A stretch of 16,734 bases of DNA, from positions 1 to 16,734 of the forward strand of contig CAZAAT010000051.1 of NCBI GenBank assembly GCA_964483175.1. Direction: 5' to 3'. The stretch is from JAAYHC01 sp964483175. Its GTDB lineage: Bacteria > Bacillota > UBA5301. The translations under genes were made by a program, and so were the position numbers. Below, piece by piece: positions 1-8,617 of the stretch; the stretch's first letter is position 1, and each line of letters starts with the position of its first letter. The notes under the pieces are model-generated. The model was not told where the DNA came from. It searched no databases and saw nothing but the letters and a program-made list of their open reading frames with translations.

Positions 1-814
1 TTTGCGGGTAATTATGGCCGAGTTGAATCGGATTGCCAGTCATCTCATTGCCATCGGCACTTATGGGATGGATATCCGGGCTACTACCCCTTTTACTTGG
101 GCTTTTAGGGCTCGCGAAGATTTGCTGAACATCTTCGAGTTGGTTACCGGAGCCCGACAAATGTATAACTATCTGCGCATCGGCGGGGTCAAGCAGGATA
201 TCCCGGAAGAGTTTCCGGCTTTGGTCGAGCAGTTTTTCTCCACTGTGCTCGAAGAATTCATCAAAAACTACGAGATCCTGTTAGTGAAGAACCCAATCTT
301 TGTCGTCCGCAGCAAAGGGGTGGGGGTTTTAGCTCCTGAGGTAGGATTGGCCTATGCAGCCTCTGGGCCGTTTTTGCGGGCTTCGGGACCGCGCATGGAC
401 CTGCGCGTCAGCGAGCCCTACTCGGTCTATGACCGGTTTACTTTCGAAGTGCCTACCGGATCTAATGGTGACTGCTTTGACCGGGCAGTGGCACGGTTAG
501 CCGAGATACGCGAGAGCATGAAGATTGTCCGACAAGCTCTGGACCAGATTCCAGCGGGCGAGATCAGGGCTAAGACACCAAAGGTGATTAAGGTTCCCGC
601 CGGTGAGGTCTATACTGCTGTTGAGTCGGCGCGTGGAGAGATGGGGGTCTATCTAGTTAGCGATGGTGGGACCAGCCCCTACCGCTTAAAGTGGCGTTCA
701 CCCTCTTTTGTGAACCTCAGTACCCTATCTGAACTGGTTAAAGGAACTAAACTTGCCGATTTTATTGCCATTTTAGGTAGCATTGATATTATCCTAGGGG
801 AGGTGGACCGGTAG
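1..814 (+). CDS. nuoD: NADH-quinone oxidoreductase subunit D (49 kDa), 5' partial
   Basis: This is the quinone-site subunit of the peripheral arm of complex I; together with NuoB it forms the quinone-binding pocket next to cluster N2. The reading frame is open from the left edge, so the N-terminal part of the gene lies outside the window and the TTG at base 2 is not its start. About 270 residues are visible. Family signatures include RVIMAELNRI at the visible N-terminus, RIGGVKQDIP around residue 60, a region around SGPFLRASG and the C-terminal DIILGEVDR. The C-terminus has no nickel-binding Cys pair, which separates it from the homologous catalytic subunit of energy-converting hydrogenases. 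Its TAG stop shares one base with the GTG start of nuoH, so the two are probably translationally coupled. Identification is firm. Confidence 0.97.
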   Translation, partial: LRVIMAELNRIASHLIAIGTYGMDIRATTPFTWAFRAREDLLNIFELVTGARQMYNYLRIGGVKQDIPEEFPALVEQFFSTVLEEFIKNYEILLVKNPIFVVRSKGVGVLAPEVGLAYAASGPFLRASGPRMDLRVSEPYSVYDRFTFEVPTGSNGDCFDRAVARLAEIRESMKIVRQALDQIPAGEIRAKTPKVIKVPAGEVYTAVESARGEMGVYLVSDGGTSPYRLKWRSPSFVNLSTLSELVKGTKLADFIAILGSIDIILGEVDR

Positions 815-1770
815 TGGGAGAGCAGCTTTTGTGGGCGGTAGTCAAGTTTGCGGCGGTATTAGGGTTTATGTCGTTCAACGCGATCTTTCTGGTTTGGCTC
901 GAGCGTAAAGTGGCCGGGTTTATCCAGTACCGCTATGGCCCGATGGTGACCGGCAAACCCCATGGTTGGCTGCAGACGATTGCCGATGCCATCAAATTAT
1001 TATCCAAAGAGGATATTATTCCGGCTTTGGCCGACCGCAAGATCTTCATTTTAGCTCCCTTGGTGATGATCGTTCCCACCTTCCTCTTGCATGTGGTGAT
1101 TCCTTTTGGACCGAACTTGATTGTCAAGGACTTGGAGACGGGGGTGCTCTTTTTCTTCGCCGTCTCTGGCTTCACCACTTTGGCGATCGTTATGGCCGGG
1201 TGGGCATCTAATAACAAGTATTCGTTGCTGGGAGCGATCAGAGCCATAGCCCAGTTAATCGGCTATGAACTACCTTTGATCATCAGTGTGGTAGCCATAG
1301 TTCTACTCTCTGGTTCTATGAGCACCCAGGAGATCGTGCGCAGTCAGGCGACTTGGCCGTACATTATTCTACAGCCGATCGGGTTTTTAGTCTTTTTTAT
1401 CGCGGCCTTGGCTGAATTGGGTCGCGTCCCCTTTGATCTGCTCGAAGCAGAATCAGAATTGGTAGCCGGGTACAACACCGAGTATTCCGGCATGCGCTGG
1501 GCCTTCTTTTTCCTAGCGGAGTATGGCAACCTGGCAGTGATGAGTGCGATGGTAGCAACTCTGTTCTTGGGTGGCTGGCAGGGACCGATCTTGCCGCCAA
1601 TGATCTGGTTTTTGCTCAAAACCTATCTGGTGGCCTTTGTGATTATCTGGATCCGGTGGACCTTCCCCCGGGTTAGACCCGATCAACTAAGCAAGTTAGG
1701 GTGGAAGTACCTCCTACCAGCTTCTTTGGTCAATCTAGCCCTTACAAGTCTTTATGTAGTCATCATCTAG
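814..1770 (+). CDS. nuoH: NADH-quinone oxidoreductase subunit H
   Basis: This is the membrane subunit that joins the quinone site to the proton-pumping arm. Its 318 residues contain about eight hydrophobic segments, a usual length for the family. Hallmarks are ERKVAGFIQYRYGP at residues 30-43 and the charged loop AELGRVPFDLLEAESELVAGY at about 200-220, with E201, R204, D208, E211, E213 and E215, which lines the quinone channel. The GTG start at 814 overlaps the nuoD stop and is preceded by a GGGGAGG ribosome site near 797, so this start is well supported. nuoE, nuoF and nuoG would sit before this gene in the 14-gene order and are absent here. It is followed by a 28-base gap to nuoI. Confidence 0.98.
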   Translation: MGEQLLWAVVKFAAVLGFMSFNAIFLVWLERKVAGFIQYRYGPMVTGKPHGWLQTIADAIKLLSKEDIIPALADRKIFILAPLVMIVPTFLLHVVIPFGPNLIVKDLETGVLFFFAVSGFTTLAIVMAGWASNNKYSLLGAIRAIAQLIGYELPLIISVVAIVLLSGSMSTQEIVRSQATWPYIILQPIGFLVFFIAALAELGRVPFDLLEAESELVAGYNTEYSGMRWAFFFLAEYGNLAVMSAMVATLFLGGWQGPILPPMIWFLLKTYLVAFVIIWIRWTFPRVRPDQLSKLGWKYLLPASLVNLALTSLYVVII

Positions 1771-1798
1771 TCAAAGAGTTATAAAGGTTGGTGGAAGA

Positions 1799-2392
1799 GT
1801 GTTGCGTGAAATTGGGAGTGCCCTCTTGAACCTAGCCAAAGGATTGGGGCTTACCTTTAAAAAGATGCTTGAACCTAAATATACGATGCACTATCCAGAG
1901 GAGCGGTGGCATGTTACGCCAGCTTTCCGCGGGATGCCGGCTTTGTTAAGCGATACGGAAACCGGCCAGCTCAAGTGCACCGCCTGTGGGATTTGCGAGC
2001 GGACCTGTGCGGTCGAAGCGATCAAGCTCGAAACAGTTGTCGGGGAGGATCGGCGCAAACAACTGACAGGATATCAGGTGGATATGGCCAGGTGCGTCGC
2101 TTGCGGTCTCTGTGCTGAGTCCTGCCCCTTTGAGGCTTTGACCATGGCCAGTAATTATGAATTGGCCGGATACACCAGAGAGCAGCTGGTTTATAACCTG
2201 AGTGAACTGGCAGAGATCGGCAAAGATTATACGCTAAATAATCAGAAACCACTGCCCCAGAGTGTTTTTAGCACCTATTTCGCTGAGGGTGGTTTCTGTT
2301 ATCTCAAGAGCGACGGATCGAAGCAATCCGCTCCAAAGCCCCGCACCCGGATGGGTAAGCGAGGGCTGGTAAATGAGGTGAGTCAGAAATGA
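1799..2392 (+). CDS. nuoI: NADH-quinone oxidoreductase subunit I, 2x[4Fe-4S] ferredoxin-like
   Basis: This subunit carries two [4Fe-4S] clusters (N6a and N6b) that relay electrons to NuoB. The 197-residue protein has two cysteine motifs. C60, C63, C66 and C70 form the first. C99, C102, C105 and C109 form the second, which is followed by the usual Pro at 110. In the first motif the residue after the last Cys is Ala where Pro is usual, a conservative oddity. The C-terminus beyond about residue 160 is a Lys/Arg-rich tail. The GTG start at 1799 is chosen because it gives the expected N-terminal amphipathic helix; a TTG follows immediately at 1802. The last codons overlap nuoJ in an ATGA arrangement, indicating coupling. 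Confidence 0.96.
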   Translation: MLREIGSALLNLAKGLGLTFKKMLEPKYTMHYPEERWHVTPAFRGMPALLSDTETGQLKCTACGICERTCAVEAIKLETVVGEDRRKQLTGYQVDMARCVACGLCAESCPFEALTMASNYELAGYTREQLVYNLSELAEIGKDYTLNNQKPLPQSVFSTYFAEGGFCYLKSDGSKQSAPKPRTRMGKRGLVNEVSQK

Positions 2393-2922
2393 GCCTTGAA
2401 CAGCTGCTGTTTTTAATCGTTGCCGCGGTTATTGTTTTAGCTGCCCTGGGAGCTGTTTTTTCTCGCCGGATCATGCATGCTGCTTTATGTGCAGTAGCTG
2501 TATTTACCGGGGTCGGCGGGATCTATGCCATCGTTGGCAGCTACTTTTTGGCCGTTGCCCAGGTGCTAATTTATATTGGCGCGGTAGCCACCGTACTGGT
2601 CTTCGCCGTGATGCTTTCCGGACAAAGGGATATCTCTGGAGGTAGTCCGATCCGTCAGCAGGTGCGGTGGAAATCGATCTTGATCTGGTCAGCTTTTGTC
2701 GTGGGGTTAGTGATGGTCTTCCAGTTTACCCTCAATCTAACGGTGCCCACATCTAGTCAGGTCGGTGCTGTGGTTCCCACCGAGCCAGCTACTGGATTGC
2801 GCGCCCTGGGCCAGCTGCTTTTTTATGATTATCTGCTGCCCTTCGAGGCGATCTCGATGTTACTGTTGTTGGTCTTGATCGGCGCTGTTGTCATCGCCAG
2901 AAAGGAGAGTGATCCCCAGTGA
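2389..2922 (+). CDS. nuoJ: NADH-quinone oxidoreductase subunit J
   Basis: This small antiporter-arm membrane subunit of complex I is 177 residues long with five predicted membrane helices. The diagnostic third helix YIGAVATVLVFAVML lies at about residues 62-76; in solved structures this helix carries a pi-bulge and changes shape during turnover. The ATG at 2389 overlaps the nuoI stop, and the stop TGA overlaps the GTG start of nuoK, so translation is probably coupled along nuoI-J-K. The loop between helices four and five is weakly conserved, as is normal for this subunit. Identification rests on the third helix and the gene order. Confidence 0.95.
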   Translation: MSLEQLLFLIVAAVIVLAALGAVFSRRIMHAALCAVAVFTGVGGIYAIVGSYFLAVAQVLIYIGAVATVLVFAVMLSGQRDISGGSPIRQQVRWKSILIWSAFVVGLVMVFQFTLNLTVPTSSQVGAVVPTEPATGLRALGQLLFYDYLLPFEAISMLLLLVLIGAVVIARKESDPQ

Positions 2923-3227
2923 TCCCGTTGTCGTGGGTGCTCACCCTGGCCGGACTTCTCTTTGGTATTGGGCTGTTAGGGGCTCTGCTCTCAACTAATG
3001 CGGTGCGGATGCTGATCTGTATTGAACTGATGTTGAATGCGGTCAACATCAACCTGGTTGCTTTCTCTAGATATTACGGGGCCCAGCAGCCTCATGGCGA
3101 GATCGCTGCCATTTTTGCTATGGTCGTAGGTGCAGCTGAAGCAGCGGTCGGCCTTGCGATCTTCGTGGCTGTCGCGCGCAACTCTAAGCTAATCGATATT
3201 GACAAGATTAATCTGCTTAAGTGGTAA
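2919..3227 (+). CDS. nuoK: NADH-quinone oxidoreductase subunit K
   Basis: This is an MrpC-like membrane subunit of complex I, 102 residues long with three helices, the normal size. Two membrane-buried glutamates thought to take part in proton transfer are present: E36 in CIELMLNAVNINLVAF and E74 in GAAEAAVGLAIFV. The start is GTG at 2919, preceded by AAAGGAGAG and overlapping the nuoJ stop. It is followed after 15 bases, containing AAGGGGAG, by nuoL. Confidence 0.97.
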   Translation: MIPLSWVLTLAGLLFGIGLLGALLSTNAVRMLICIELMLNAVNINLVAFSRYYGAQQPHGEIAAIFAMVVGAAEAAVGLAIFVAVARNSKLIDIDKINLLKW

Positions 3228-3242
3228 GGGGAGATTTAGCAA

Positions 3243-5168
3243 ATGTTCACGTTGGCCTGGTTTATTCCGGTATTTCCGGCCTTGGCTTGGCTGATTATCG
3301 GCCTTAGCGGCAAGAAAATGCAGAATACGGGGGGGCAGTTTGCCATTCCGGCAGTTGTGCTTTCGTTGCTCTGTAGCCTGATCACCTTGGTGCAGGTCAG
3401 CGTGGGAGGGCAACTCCATACCTCCTTTATCTGGTTAGAGTGGCCGGGGTTGGCGATCTCCTTTGGTTTACAGGTTGACCCCTTATCAGCAATGATGTTG
3501 GTCGTTGTCAGCTTGGTCAGCACCTTGGTGCAGATTTATTCGCTTGGGTACATGGCGGGTGATGGCCATTACTCTCGGTACTATGCGAACCTGTCGCTGT
3601 TTACGGCCGCGATGTTAACCCTAGTTCTGGCAGATAATTATCTGTTAATGCTAATGGCTTGGGAAATCGTCGGCCTGTGCTCGTACCTGTTGATCGGACA
3701 CTATTTCCAAAATCCCGGGGTTCCGCAAGCCGCTAACAAAGCTTTTCTCACCACTAGGGTGGGCGATATCGGACTGATTATCGCTTTGGTGGCCCTGTTT
3801 ACCGGTACCGGAACTTTCTCATTTTCCGAGGTTTTTGCCCTGGCTGAAGCAGGGGCGATTTCGCAGAGTACGTTAGTTTGGGTTACATTAGGGTTGTTCT
3901 TGGGGGCTGCCGGTAAATCGGCACAGTTTCCGTTTCAGGTTTGGCTGCCGGATGCGATGGCCGGGCCTACACCGGTCAGCGCTCTGATTCATGCGGCAAC
4001 CATGGTAGCTGCCGGGGTCTACCTCATTGCCCGATCCCTCCCGCTGTTTCTTGGAGTGCCGGAGGTGCTGCAAGTTATCGCTTGGGTTGGCGGGCTGACC
4101 GCATTGTTGGCTGCTGCAGTTGGGTTGGTGGTCCATGACATTAAGAAAGTCTTGGCTTATTCGACCATTAGCCAACTGGGCTATATGATGCTGGGCTTAG
4201 GGGTTGGTACCTATTACCCAGGGGTTTTTCATTTGATGACGCACGCATTCTTTAAGGCCTTGCTCTTTTTGGCAGCCGGTAGCGTGATTCATGCTGTCCA
4301 TACCCAGGATATGCGGCAGATGGGGGGGCTGGCCAAACGTCTCCCATATACTTCAACAGCCTATATAATCGGGGCGCTGGCCTTGGCTGGAGTCTTTCCC
4401 TTTGCCGGGTTTTACAGTAAGGATAGCATCTTAGCTGCTGTGTACCTCTCTGGCAACCACATCCTCTTTTGGATGGGGATTTTAACAGCTGTTATCACGG
4501 CCTTCTATATTACCCGAGCGGTCGTCTTGACTTTCTGGCACAAACCGAGGAGTCAGGCGGCTGCTGAGGCCCAGGAGTCTGGACCGGTCATGACGGTGCC
4601 ACTGGTGATTTTGAGCTTGTTGTCTGTGGGTGCTGGCTGGCTAGGGGCAGAGTTTGCTGGTAGCCTATTACCGCGCTTTCTCGGAGTGGAAGTACATGCA
4701 GCAGATGGGGTACACCAGTTAGTAACGCTAATCGCCTCTCTAGCTGCGGTACTGGGTATCGGCTTGGCGCTGGGTTTCTACCATTTCCGGTGGTTTGATC
4801 CCCAGAAGGTGGTTCAGAGGTTTGGTGGTCTTAATCGGCTGTTGCAGCAGGCCTATGCTTTTGATCCATTTTATATGAAGGTTTTCGTCCAAGGAACGAT
4901 CAGACTGTCAGGTCGGGTTTCCCGTTTCGACCGTAAAGTTATCGATAATTTTGTTAACAGGGTTGGTAGCTCTACGCGCAGTTTAGCAATGGGAATAGCA
5001 AAGCTAGACCAGGTCTTGATCGATGGTTTTGTGGTCGGTATGGGTCATAGTCTGGACCGGGCCGGCGAACAGGTCCGCAGGTGGCAAAGCGGTCAGACAG
5101 CTAGTTACTTGTTGTCCTTGGTTTGGGCAGTGTTAATCAGCATTTTAACTTTCAAGATCTTCGGTTAG
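3243..5168 (+). CDS. nuoL: NADH-quinone oxidoreductase subunit L
   Basis: This is the distal antiporter-like proton-pumping subunit of complex I. It has 641 residues, slightly longer than the common 610-620. Key residues are visible: E141 in MAWEIVGLCSYLLIG, K225 in AGKSAQFPFQVWLPDAM, H250 in the SALIHAATM segment, and KKVLAYSTISQLGYM further on. The C-terminus ends in a final hydrophobic helix after an amphipathic stretch (residues ~550-615), which corresponds to the lateral HL helix region that clamps NuoM and NuoN. ATG 3243 follows a good ribosome site. The gap to nuoM is 19 bases and holds GGAGGAGA. Confidence 0.97.
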   Translation: MFTLAWFIPVFPALAWLIIGLSGKKMQNTGGQFAIPAVVLSLLCSLITLVQVSVGGQLHTSFIWLEWPGLAISFGLQVDPLSAMMLVVVSLVSTLVQIYSLGYMAGDGHYSRYYANLSLFTAAMLTLVLADNYLLMLMAWEIVGLCSYLLIGHYFQNPGVPQAANKAFLTTRVGDIGLIIALVALFTGTGTFSFSEVFALAEAGAISQSTLVWVTLGLFLGAAGKSAQFPFQVWLPDAMAGPTPVSALIHAATMVAAGVYLIARSLPLFLGVPEVLQVIAWVGGLTALLAAAVGLVVHDIKKVLAYSTISQLGYMMLGLGVGTYYPGVFHLMTHAFFKALLFLAAGSVIHAVHTQDMRQMGGLAKRLPYTSTAYIIGALALAGVFPFAGFYSKDSILAAVYLSGNHILFWMGILTAVITAFYITRAVVLTFWHKPRSQAAAEAQESGPVMTVPLVILSLLSVGAGWLGAEFAGSLLPRFLGVEVHAADGVHQLVTLIASLAAVLGIGLALGFYHFRWFDPQKVVQRFGGLNRLLQQAYAFDPFYMKVFVQGTIRLSGRVSRFDRKVIDNFVNRVGSSTRSLAMGIAKLDQVLIDGFVVGMGHSLDRAGEQVRRWQSGQTASYLLSLVWAVLISILTFKIFG

Positions 5169-5187
5169 CAGTGGAGGAGAGAAAATA

Positions 5188-6654
5188 ATGGATATGCCAA
5201 TCTTATCACTTGCAATATTGATGCCGGCGGTGGGCAGTATTTTGATTGCGTTCTTGCCTCATGACCAATTGAAATGGCATAGAACTGCGGCGCTAATCTT
5301 TTCCCTGGTCACCTTGGTGATCGTCGGAATTATGGGGCTGCAGGCTGACCTTAGTAGCCCTAAGATTCAGCTGGAAGAGATTGCACAGTGGCTACCGCAA
5401 TACGGGGTCAGCTACCATCTCGGAATAGATGGCCTCTCATATCCGTTGGTCTTTCTTTCGGCCCTGCTAACGAGCCTAGCAGTTTTAGCTTCCTGGTCGG
5501 TAGAATATCGAGCTAAAGCCTATTTTTCACTACTGATGCTGCTAGAGGCGGGTTTAATCGGAGTTTTCTTGGCCCTTGACTACATCCTGTTTTATATCTT
5601 CTGGGAGGTTGTCTTGGTACCGATGTACTTTTTAATCGGTATTTGGGGTGGGCCACGCAAGGAATATGCGGCGCTAAAGTTTTTTGTCTACACCCTCTTT
5701 GGCAGTGTGATTATGTTGGTCGGCATCTTGGCCCTGTATTTTGGCGCCGGGATCAATAGCTTTAGTATGCTTGATTTGGCCCAGGTAACCTACGGGCGAA
5801 CCTTGCAGTTTTGGGTATTTCTCGCCTTCTTTATCGGGTTAGCGGTCAAAGTGCCGGTCTTTCCTTTCCATACCTGGTTACCAGATGCCCACGTCGAAGC
5901 GCCAACAGCGGTGAGTATGTTGTTGGCGGGGGTCTTGTTGAAGATGGGGGCCTATGGCTTTTTCCGGTTTATGATCCCGACCTTGCCAGAGGCGATGCAG
6001 TTATTTGCACCGATCTTAGGTATCCTGGGGGTCATTAACATCGTCTATGGTGCGCTGGCTGCTATGGCCCAGGATGATCTGAAAAAGATGGTCGCATATT
6101 CTTCGATCAGCCATATGGGATTTGTCCTTTTGGGGGTCGCCGCCTTGACTCCGGCCGCCGTCAATGGCGCAGTTTTTCAGATGTTTTCCCATGGCGTCAT
6201 TTCAGCGCTTCTGTTTTACGCTGTTGGCCTGATCTATACGCGTACTCATACGCGCCAAATCTCTGAGCTCGGCGGGGTGTTGGTGAAAATTCCGGCCGTT
6301 GGAGTAATCTTGGCCATTGCGGCCTTTGCCTCGCTTGGTTTGCCGGGCTTTAGCGGTTTCATCGCCGAGTTTTTTGTCTTGCTGGGCACCTTCACGGCCC
6401 TTCGCCCACTGGTCTTTTTGGCTGGTTTAGGGATGATTCTGACTGCAGGCTACCTACTTTGGATGATGCAACGGGTTCTTTTGGGTCAGTCACCAGTCGA
6501 CTGGCCGCAATATGCTGATGTGCGAGGCCGGGAACTTGTAGTAGCAGCCCCGTTGATCTTAGCCGCGATTGTCTTAGGAGTTTATCCAGCGCTACTAATC
6601 AATCTAACTAGCCCCGCGGTTAGTGGCATCTTGGCCCTACTGGGAGGGAACTAG
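5188..6654 (+). CDS. nuoM: NADH-quinone oxidoreductase subunit M
   Basis: This is the middle antiporter-like proton-pumping subunit, 488 residues, a normal length, with about 14 membrane helices. Diagnostic segments are FYIFWEVVLVPMYFLIG with E140, and LAVKVPVFPFHTWLPDAHVEAPT, where K221 is the central pumping lysine. DDLKKMVAYSSISHMGF follows. The ATG at 5188 lies eight bases after GGAGGAGA, a strong ribosome site. The stop TAG at 6652 is one base before the nuoN ATG. Confidence 0.97.
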   Translation: MDMPILSLAILMPAVGSILIAFLPHDQLKWHRTAALIFSLVTLVIVGIMGLQADLSSPKIQLEEIAQWLPQYGVSYHLGIDGLSYPLVFLSALLTSLAVLASWSVEYRAKAYFSLLMLLEAGLIGVFLALDYILFYIFWEVVLVPMYFLIGIWGGPRKEYAALKFFVYTLFGSVIMLVGILALYFGAGINSFSMLDLAQVTYGRTLQFWVFLAFFIGLAVKVPVFPFHTWLPDAHVEAPTAVSMLLAGVLLKMGAYGFFRFMIPTLPEAMQLFAPILGILGVINIVYGALAAMAQDDLKKMVAYSSISHMGFVLLGVAALTPAAVNGAVFQMFSHGVISALLFYAVGLIYTRTHTRQISELGGVLVKIPAVGVILAIAAFASLGLPGFSGFIAEFFVLLGTFTALRPLVFLAGLGMILTAGYLLWMMQRVLLGQSPVDWPQYADVRGRELVVAAPLILAAIVLGVYPALLINLTSPAVSGILALLGGN

Positions 6655-6655
6655 G

Positions 6656-8044
6656 ATGCAGTATAAGTTGCTCTTACCTGAAATAACTTTGGCAGCAGGA
6701 ATTCTCGGCATCATTTGTGCTGACCTCTTCGTCTCGCGGATCTACAAACGGCAGACGGCTTTTGGTTTGGGATTACTGACTTTTGCGGTCTACTTAATGG
6801 CAGTAGCTGCACTGGGCGGGGTGACAGAAACCGCCTTCGCCGGCCACTTATTAGTTGACCCGTGGGGTAGCTTCTTTAAGCTCTTTTTCGGAGTTTCTGG
6901 CTTGCTATTACTGTTTGTGTCTTACAGTTATGTCGAAGAGCGGTCCCTAGCCCCGGCAGAGTTTGTTGCTTTGCTGTTAGGCTCCTATTTAGGGATCTCG
7001 CTGATGGTTAGTTCGGAGCAGCTCTTAACAGCGTATGTCGGCTTAGAGCTAATCTCCCTAACGTCGTACCTGCTAGCGGCATTTCTCAGACAGGATCCCT
7101 TATCAACGGAGGCCGGCTTGAAGTATTTTATTCTAGGTTCAGTGGCCTCAGCGACCCTCCTGTTTGGCATCAGTTTTCTCTACGGCTTTACCGGTTCGCT
7201 TGAGTTGGCTACCATTGCCGGCAGCCTTAACACAGGGGAGGGGATGGTAGTTATCGGGAGCATACTCTTTCTGAGTGGCCTCCTGTTTAAGCTGGCGGCG
7301 GTACCATTTCACGTGTGGGCACCGGACGCGCTGCAAGGCGCACCAACCCCCATTACCGCGTATTTTTCCGTGGGATCGAAGGTTGCAGTTCTGGTACTGC
7401 TCGGGCGGTTTTTGCCCCTGTTTTCCGGAGTATTAGCCCAGGAAGTGAAGTACTATCTCCTCCTGATCGCCATCGGTAGTATGACCATCGGCAATCTAGC
7501 TGCTTTGCGTCAGACAAATTTAAAGAGGCTAATGGCCTATTCGTCAATTGCTCATGTCGGCTATCTTTTGGTCGCTTATTTTCTCGGTACCCCAGAGGCA
7601 TACTCGGCTCTCCAAGTCTATGTGGGCGTATATGCCGCCGCTAATATGGGCATCTTCGGCATAATCATCTGGGCGGAGAGTCAGAACAGAGGCATTGAGA
7701 TCAACAGTTTCCGCGGTTTAGGCAGGGTGCAGCCGCTCTTTGGCCTGGCACTGGGTGTCTTTGTCTTCTCGCTGGTGGGGATTCCGCCGACCGGTGGATT
7801 TATGGGCAAATTGCTGTTGTTTATGGCCAGCGTCAAAGAGGCCCATTATATCCTGGCGGTGATTATGGTTTTAAATGGCGTCCTATCGGTCGTGTACTAT
7901 TATCGGATGCTTCGCAGCGCTTTCTTTGAGGATGGAGAGTGGATCGCTCCCATCGAGAAGAATCCGGCCTTAGAGGCGGTAGTCCTGGTTGCGGTAGTGG
8001 TGATAATGGTTACCGGAGTGTGGCCGGGCTGGCTGCAAATGTAG
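6656..8044 (+). CDS. nuoN: NADH-quinone oxidoreductase subunit N
   Basis: This is the third antiporter-like subunit and the last gene of the operon. I use ATG 6656 rather than an in-frame upstream start at 6623. It lies directly behind GGGAGGGA, one base after the nuoM stop, and gives the usual N-terminus MQYKLLLPEITLAAG; the product is 462 residues. E131 in VGLELISLTSYLL and K212 in FKLAAVPFHVWAPDALQGAP match the proton-channel residues of the family. The gene ends 14 bases before the stop of a convergent gene on the other strand. Confidence 0.96.
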   Translation: MQYKLLLPEITLAAGILGIICADLFVSRIYKRQTAFGLGLLTFAVYLMAVAALGGVTETAFAGHLLVDPWGSFFKLFFGVSGLLLLFVSYSYVEERSLAPAEFVALLLGSYLGISLMVSSEQLLTAYVGLELISLTSYLLAAFLRQDPLSTEAGLKYFILGSVASATLLFGISFLYGFTGSLELATIAGSLNTGEGMVVIGSILFLSGLLFKLAAVPFHVWAPDALQGAPTPITAYFSVGSKVAVLVLLGRFLPLFSGVLAQEVKYYLLLIAIGSMTIGNLAALRQTNLKRLMAYSSIAHVGYLLVAYFLGTPEAYSALQVYVGVYAAANMGIFGIIIWAESQNRGIEINSFRGLGRVQPLFGLALGVFVFSLVGIPPTGGFMGKLLLFMASVKEAHYILAVIMVLNGVLSVVYYYRMLRSAFFEDGEWIAPIEKNPALEAVVLVAVVVIMVTGVWPGWLQM

Positions 8045-8058
8045 ACAATCCCTGGTAT

Positions 8059-8589
8059 CTAGAGAACGGTTTGTAGTCGGCCTGCGCCGGCAAACCATTG
8101 TTCTCTGACTGTGCCGTTGATCGGCCACACGTCAATCACGACCGCGTTGTGGTTATTGGAGGAGGCGTTGATAAATCTAAAAGAAGACTCGTCAATCCAT
8201 TGAATAAACAGACCGCCATGGGTAATTGTACTTTCAGAACTGGTAATAAACACGATATCACCCGGACTTAGCTGACTAGGCAGGATCGGCACGGTGTTGT
8301 AGTTGTAGATGTCGTCCATGGAGACATCTACAACTTTTTTGCGGCCAATTCTAAACATGAGGTCAGGATAGGCTTGCCGATATGACCATACGATCAAGCC
8401 CGAACAGTCAAACTCTGCAGGACCATTTCCGCCCCAGGAGTAGGGAGCGCCTTCGACGCTAAGTGCGTAATGGAGAGCTTCGGCTGCTATCTCGGAAGGC
8501 AAGGTTATTTGCCTGGTTTTATTTAAGCAACCGGAAAGCAGGAAGGCAGTTAAAATAACGAGAACGGTTATTAACCTGGTTTTTCTCAT
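8059..8589 (-). CDS. NlpC/P60-family lipoprotein, probable cell-wall peptidase
   Basis: NlpC/P60 enzymes are papain-like cysteine peptidases, most of which cut the D-Glu/diaminopimelate bond in peptidoglycan stem peptides. The 176-residue product begins with a lipoprotein signal peptide whose lipobox is LSGC, with C21 as the lipidation site, so it should be anchored outside the cytoplasmic membrane. The catalytic Cys is C62 in the motif FDCSGLIVWSY, preceded by the typical YSWGG. The His is H124 in THGGLFIQW. The third polar residue is probably N141 or a nearby Asn in FINASSNNHN, where His is commoner. There is no SH3 or LysM domain. It lies 28 bases downstream of the Phd-Uma2 gene on the same strand and is probably co-transcribed with it. 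The substrate cannot be read from sequence. Confidence 0.85.
   Translation of the reverse strand: MRKTRLITVLVILTAFLLSGCLNKTRQITLPSEIAAEALHYALSVEGAPYSWGGNGPAEFDCSGLIVWSYRQAYPDLMFRIGRKKVVDVSMDDIYNYNTVPILPSQLSPGDIVFITSSESTITHGGLFIQWIDESSFRFINASSNNHNAVVIDVWPINGTVREQWFAGAGRLQTVL
8068..8096. terminator. possible hairpin at the convergent nuoN / NlpC junction
   Basis: GGTTTG at 8068-8073 pairs with CAAACC at 8091-8096, and inside it CGGC at 8078 pairs with GCCG at 8086, separated by an asymmetric internal loop. It lies within the 3' end of the minus-strand gene and just past the end of nuoN. It is followed on the plus strand only by a weak ATTGTT tract, so a role in ending nuo transcripts is uncertain. 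No better terminator is visible at this junction. Confidence 0.25.
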
Positions 8590-8617
8590 CTTTGGCCCCC
8601 ATTTTCATCATATCAGG

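Noticed and set aside
933..1619. Long antisense frames within nuoH and other nuo genes
   Set aside because: They lie opposite strongly conserved membrane-protein genes, lack ribosome sites and have low-complexity, antisense-type composition.
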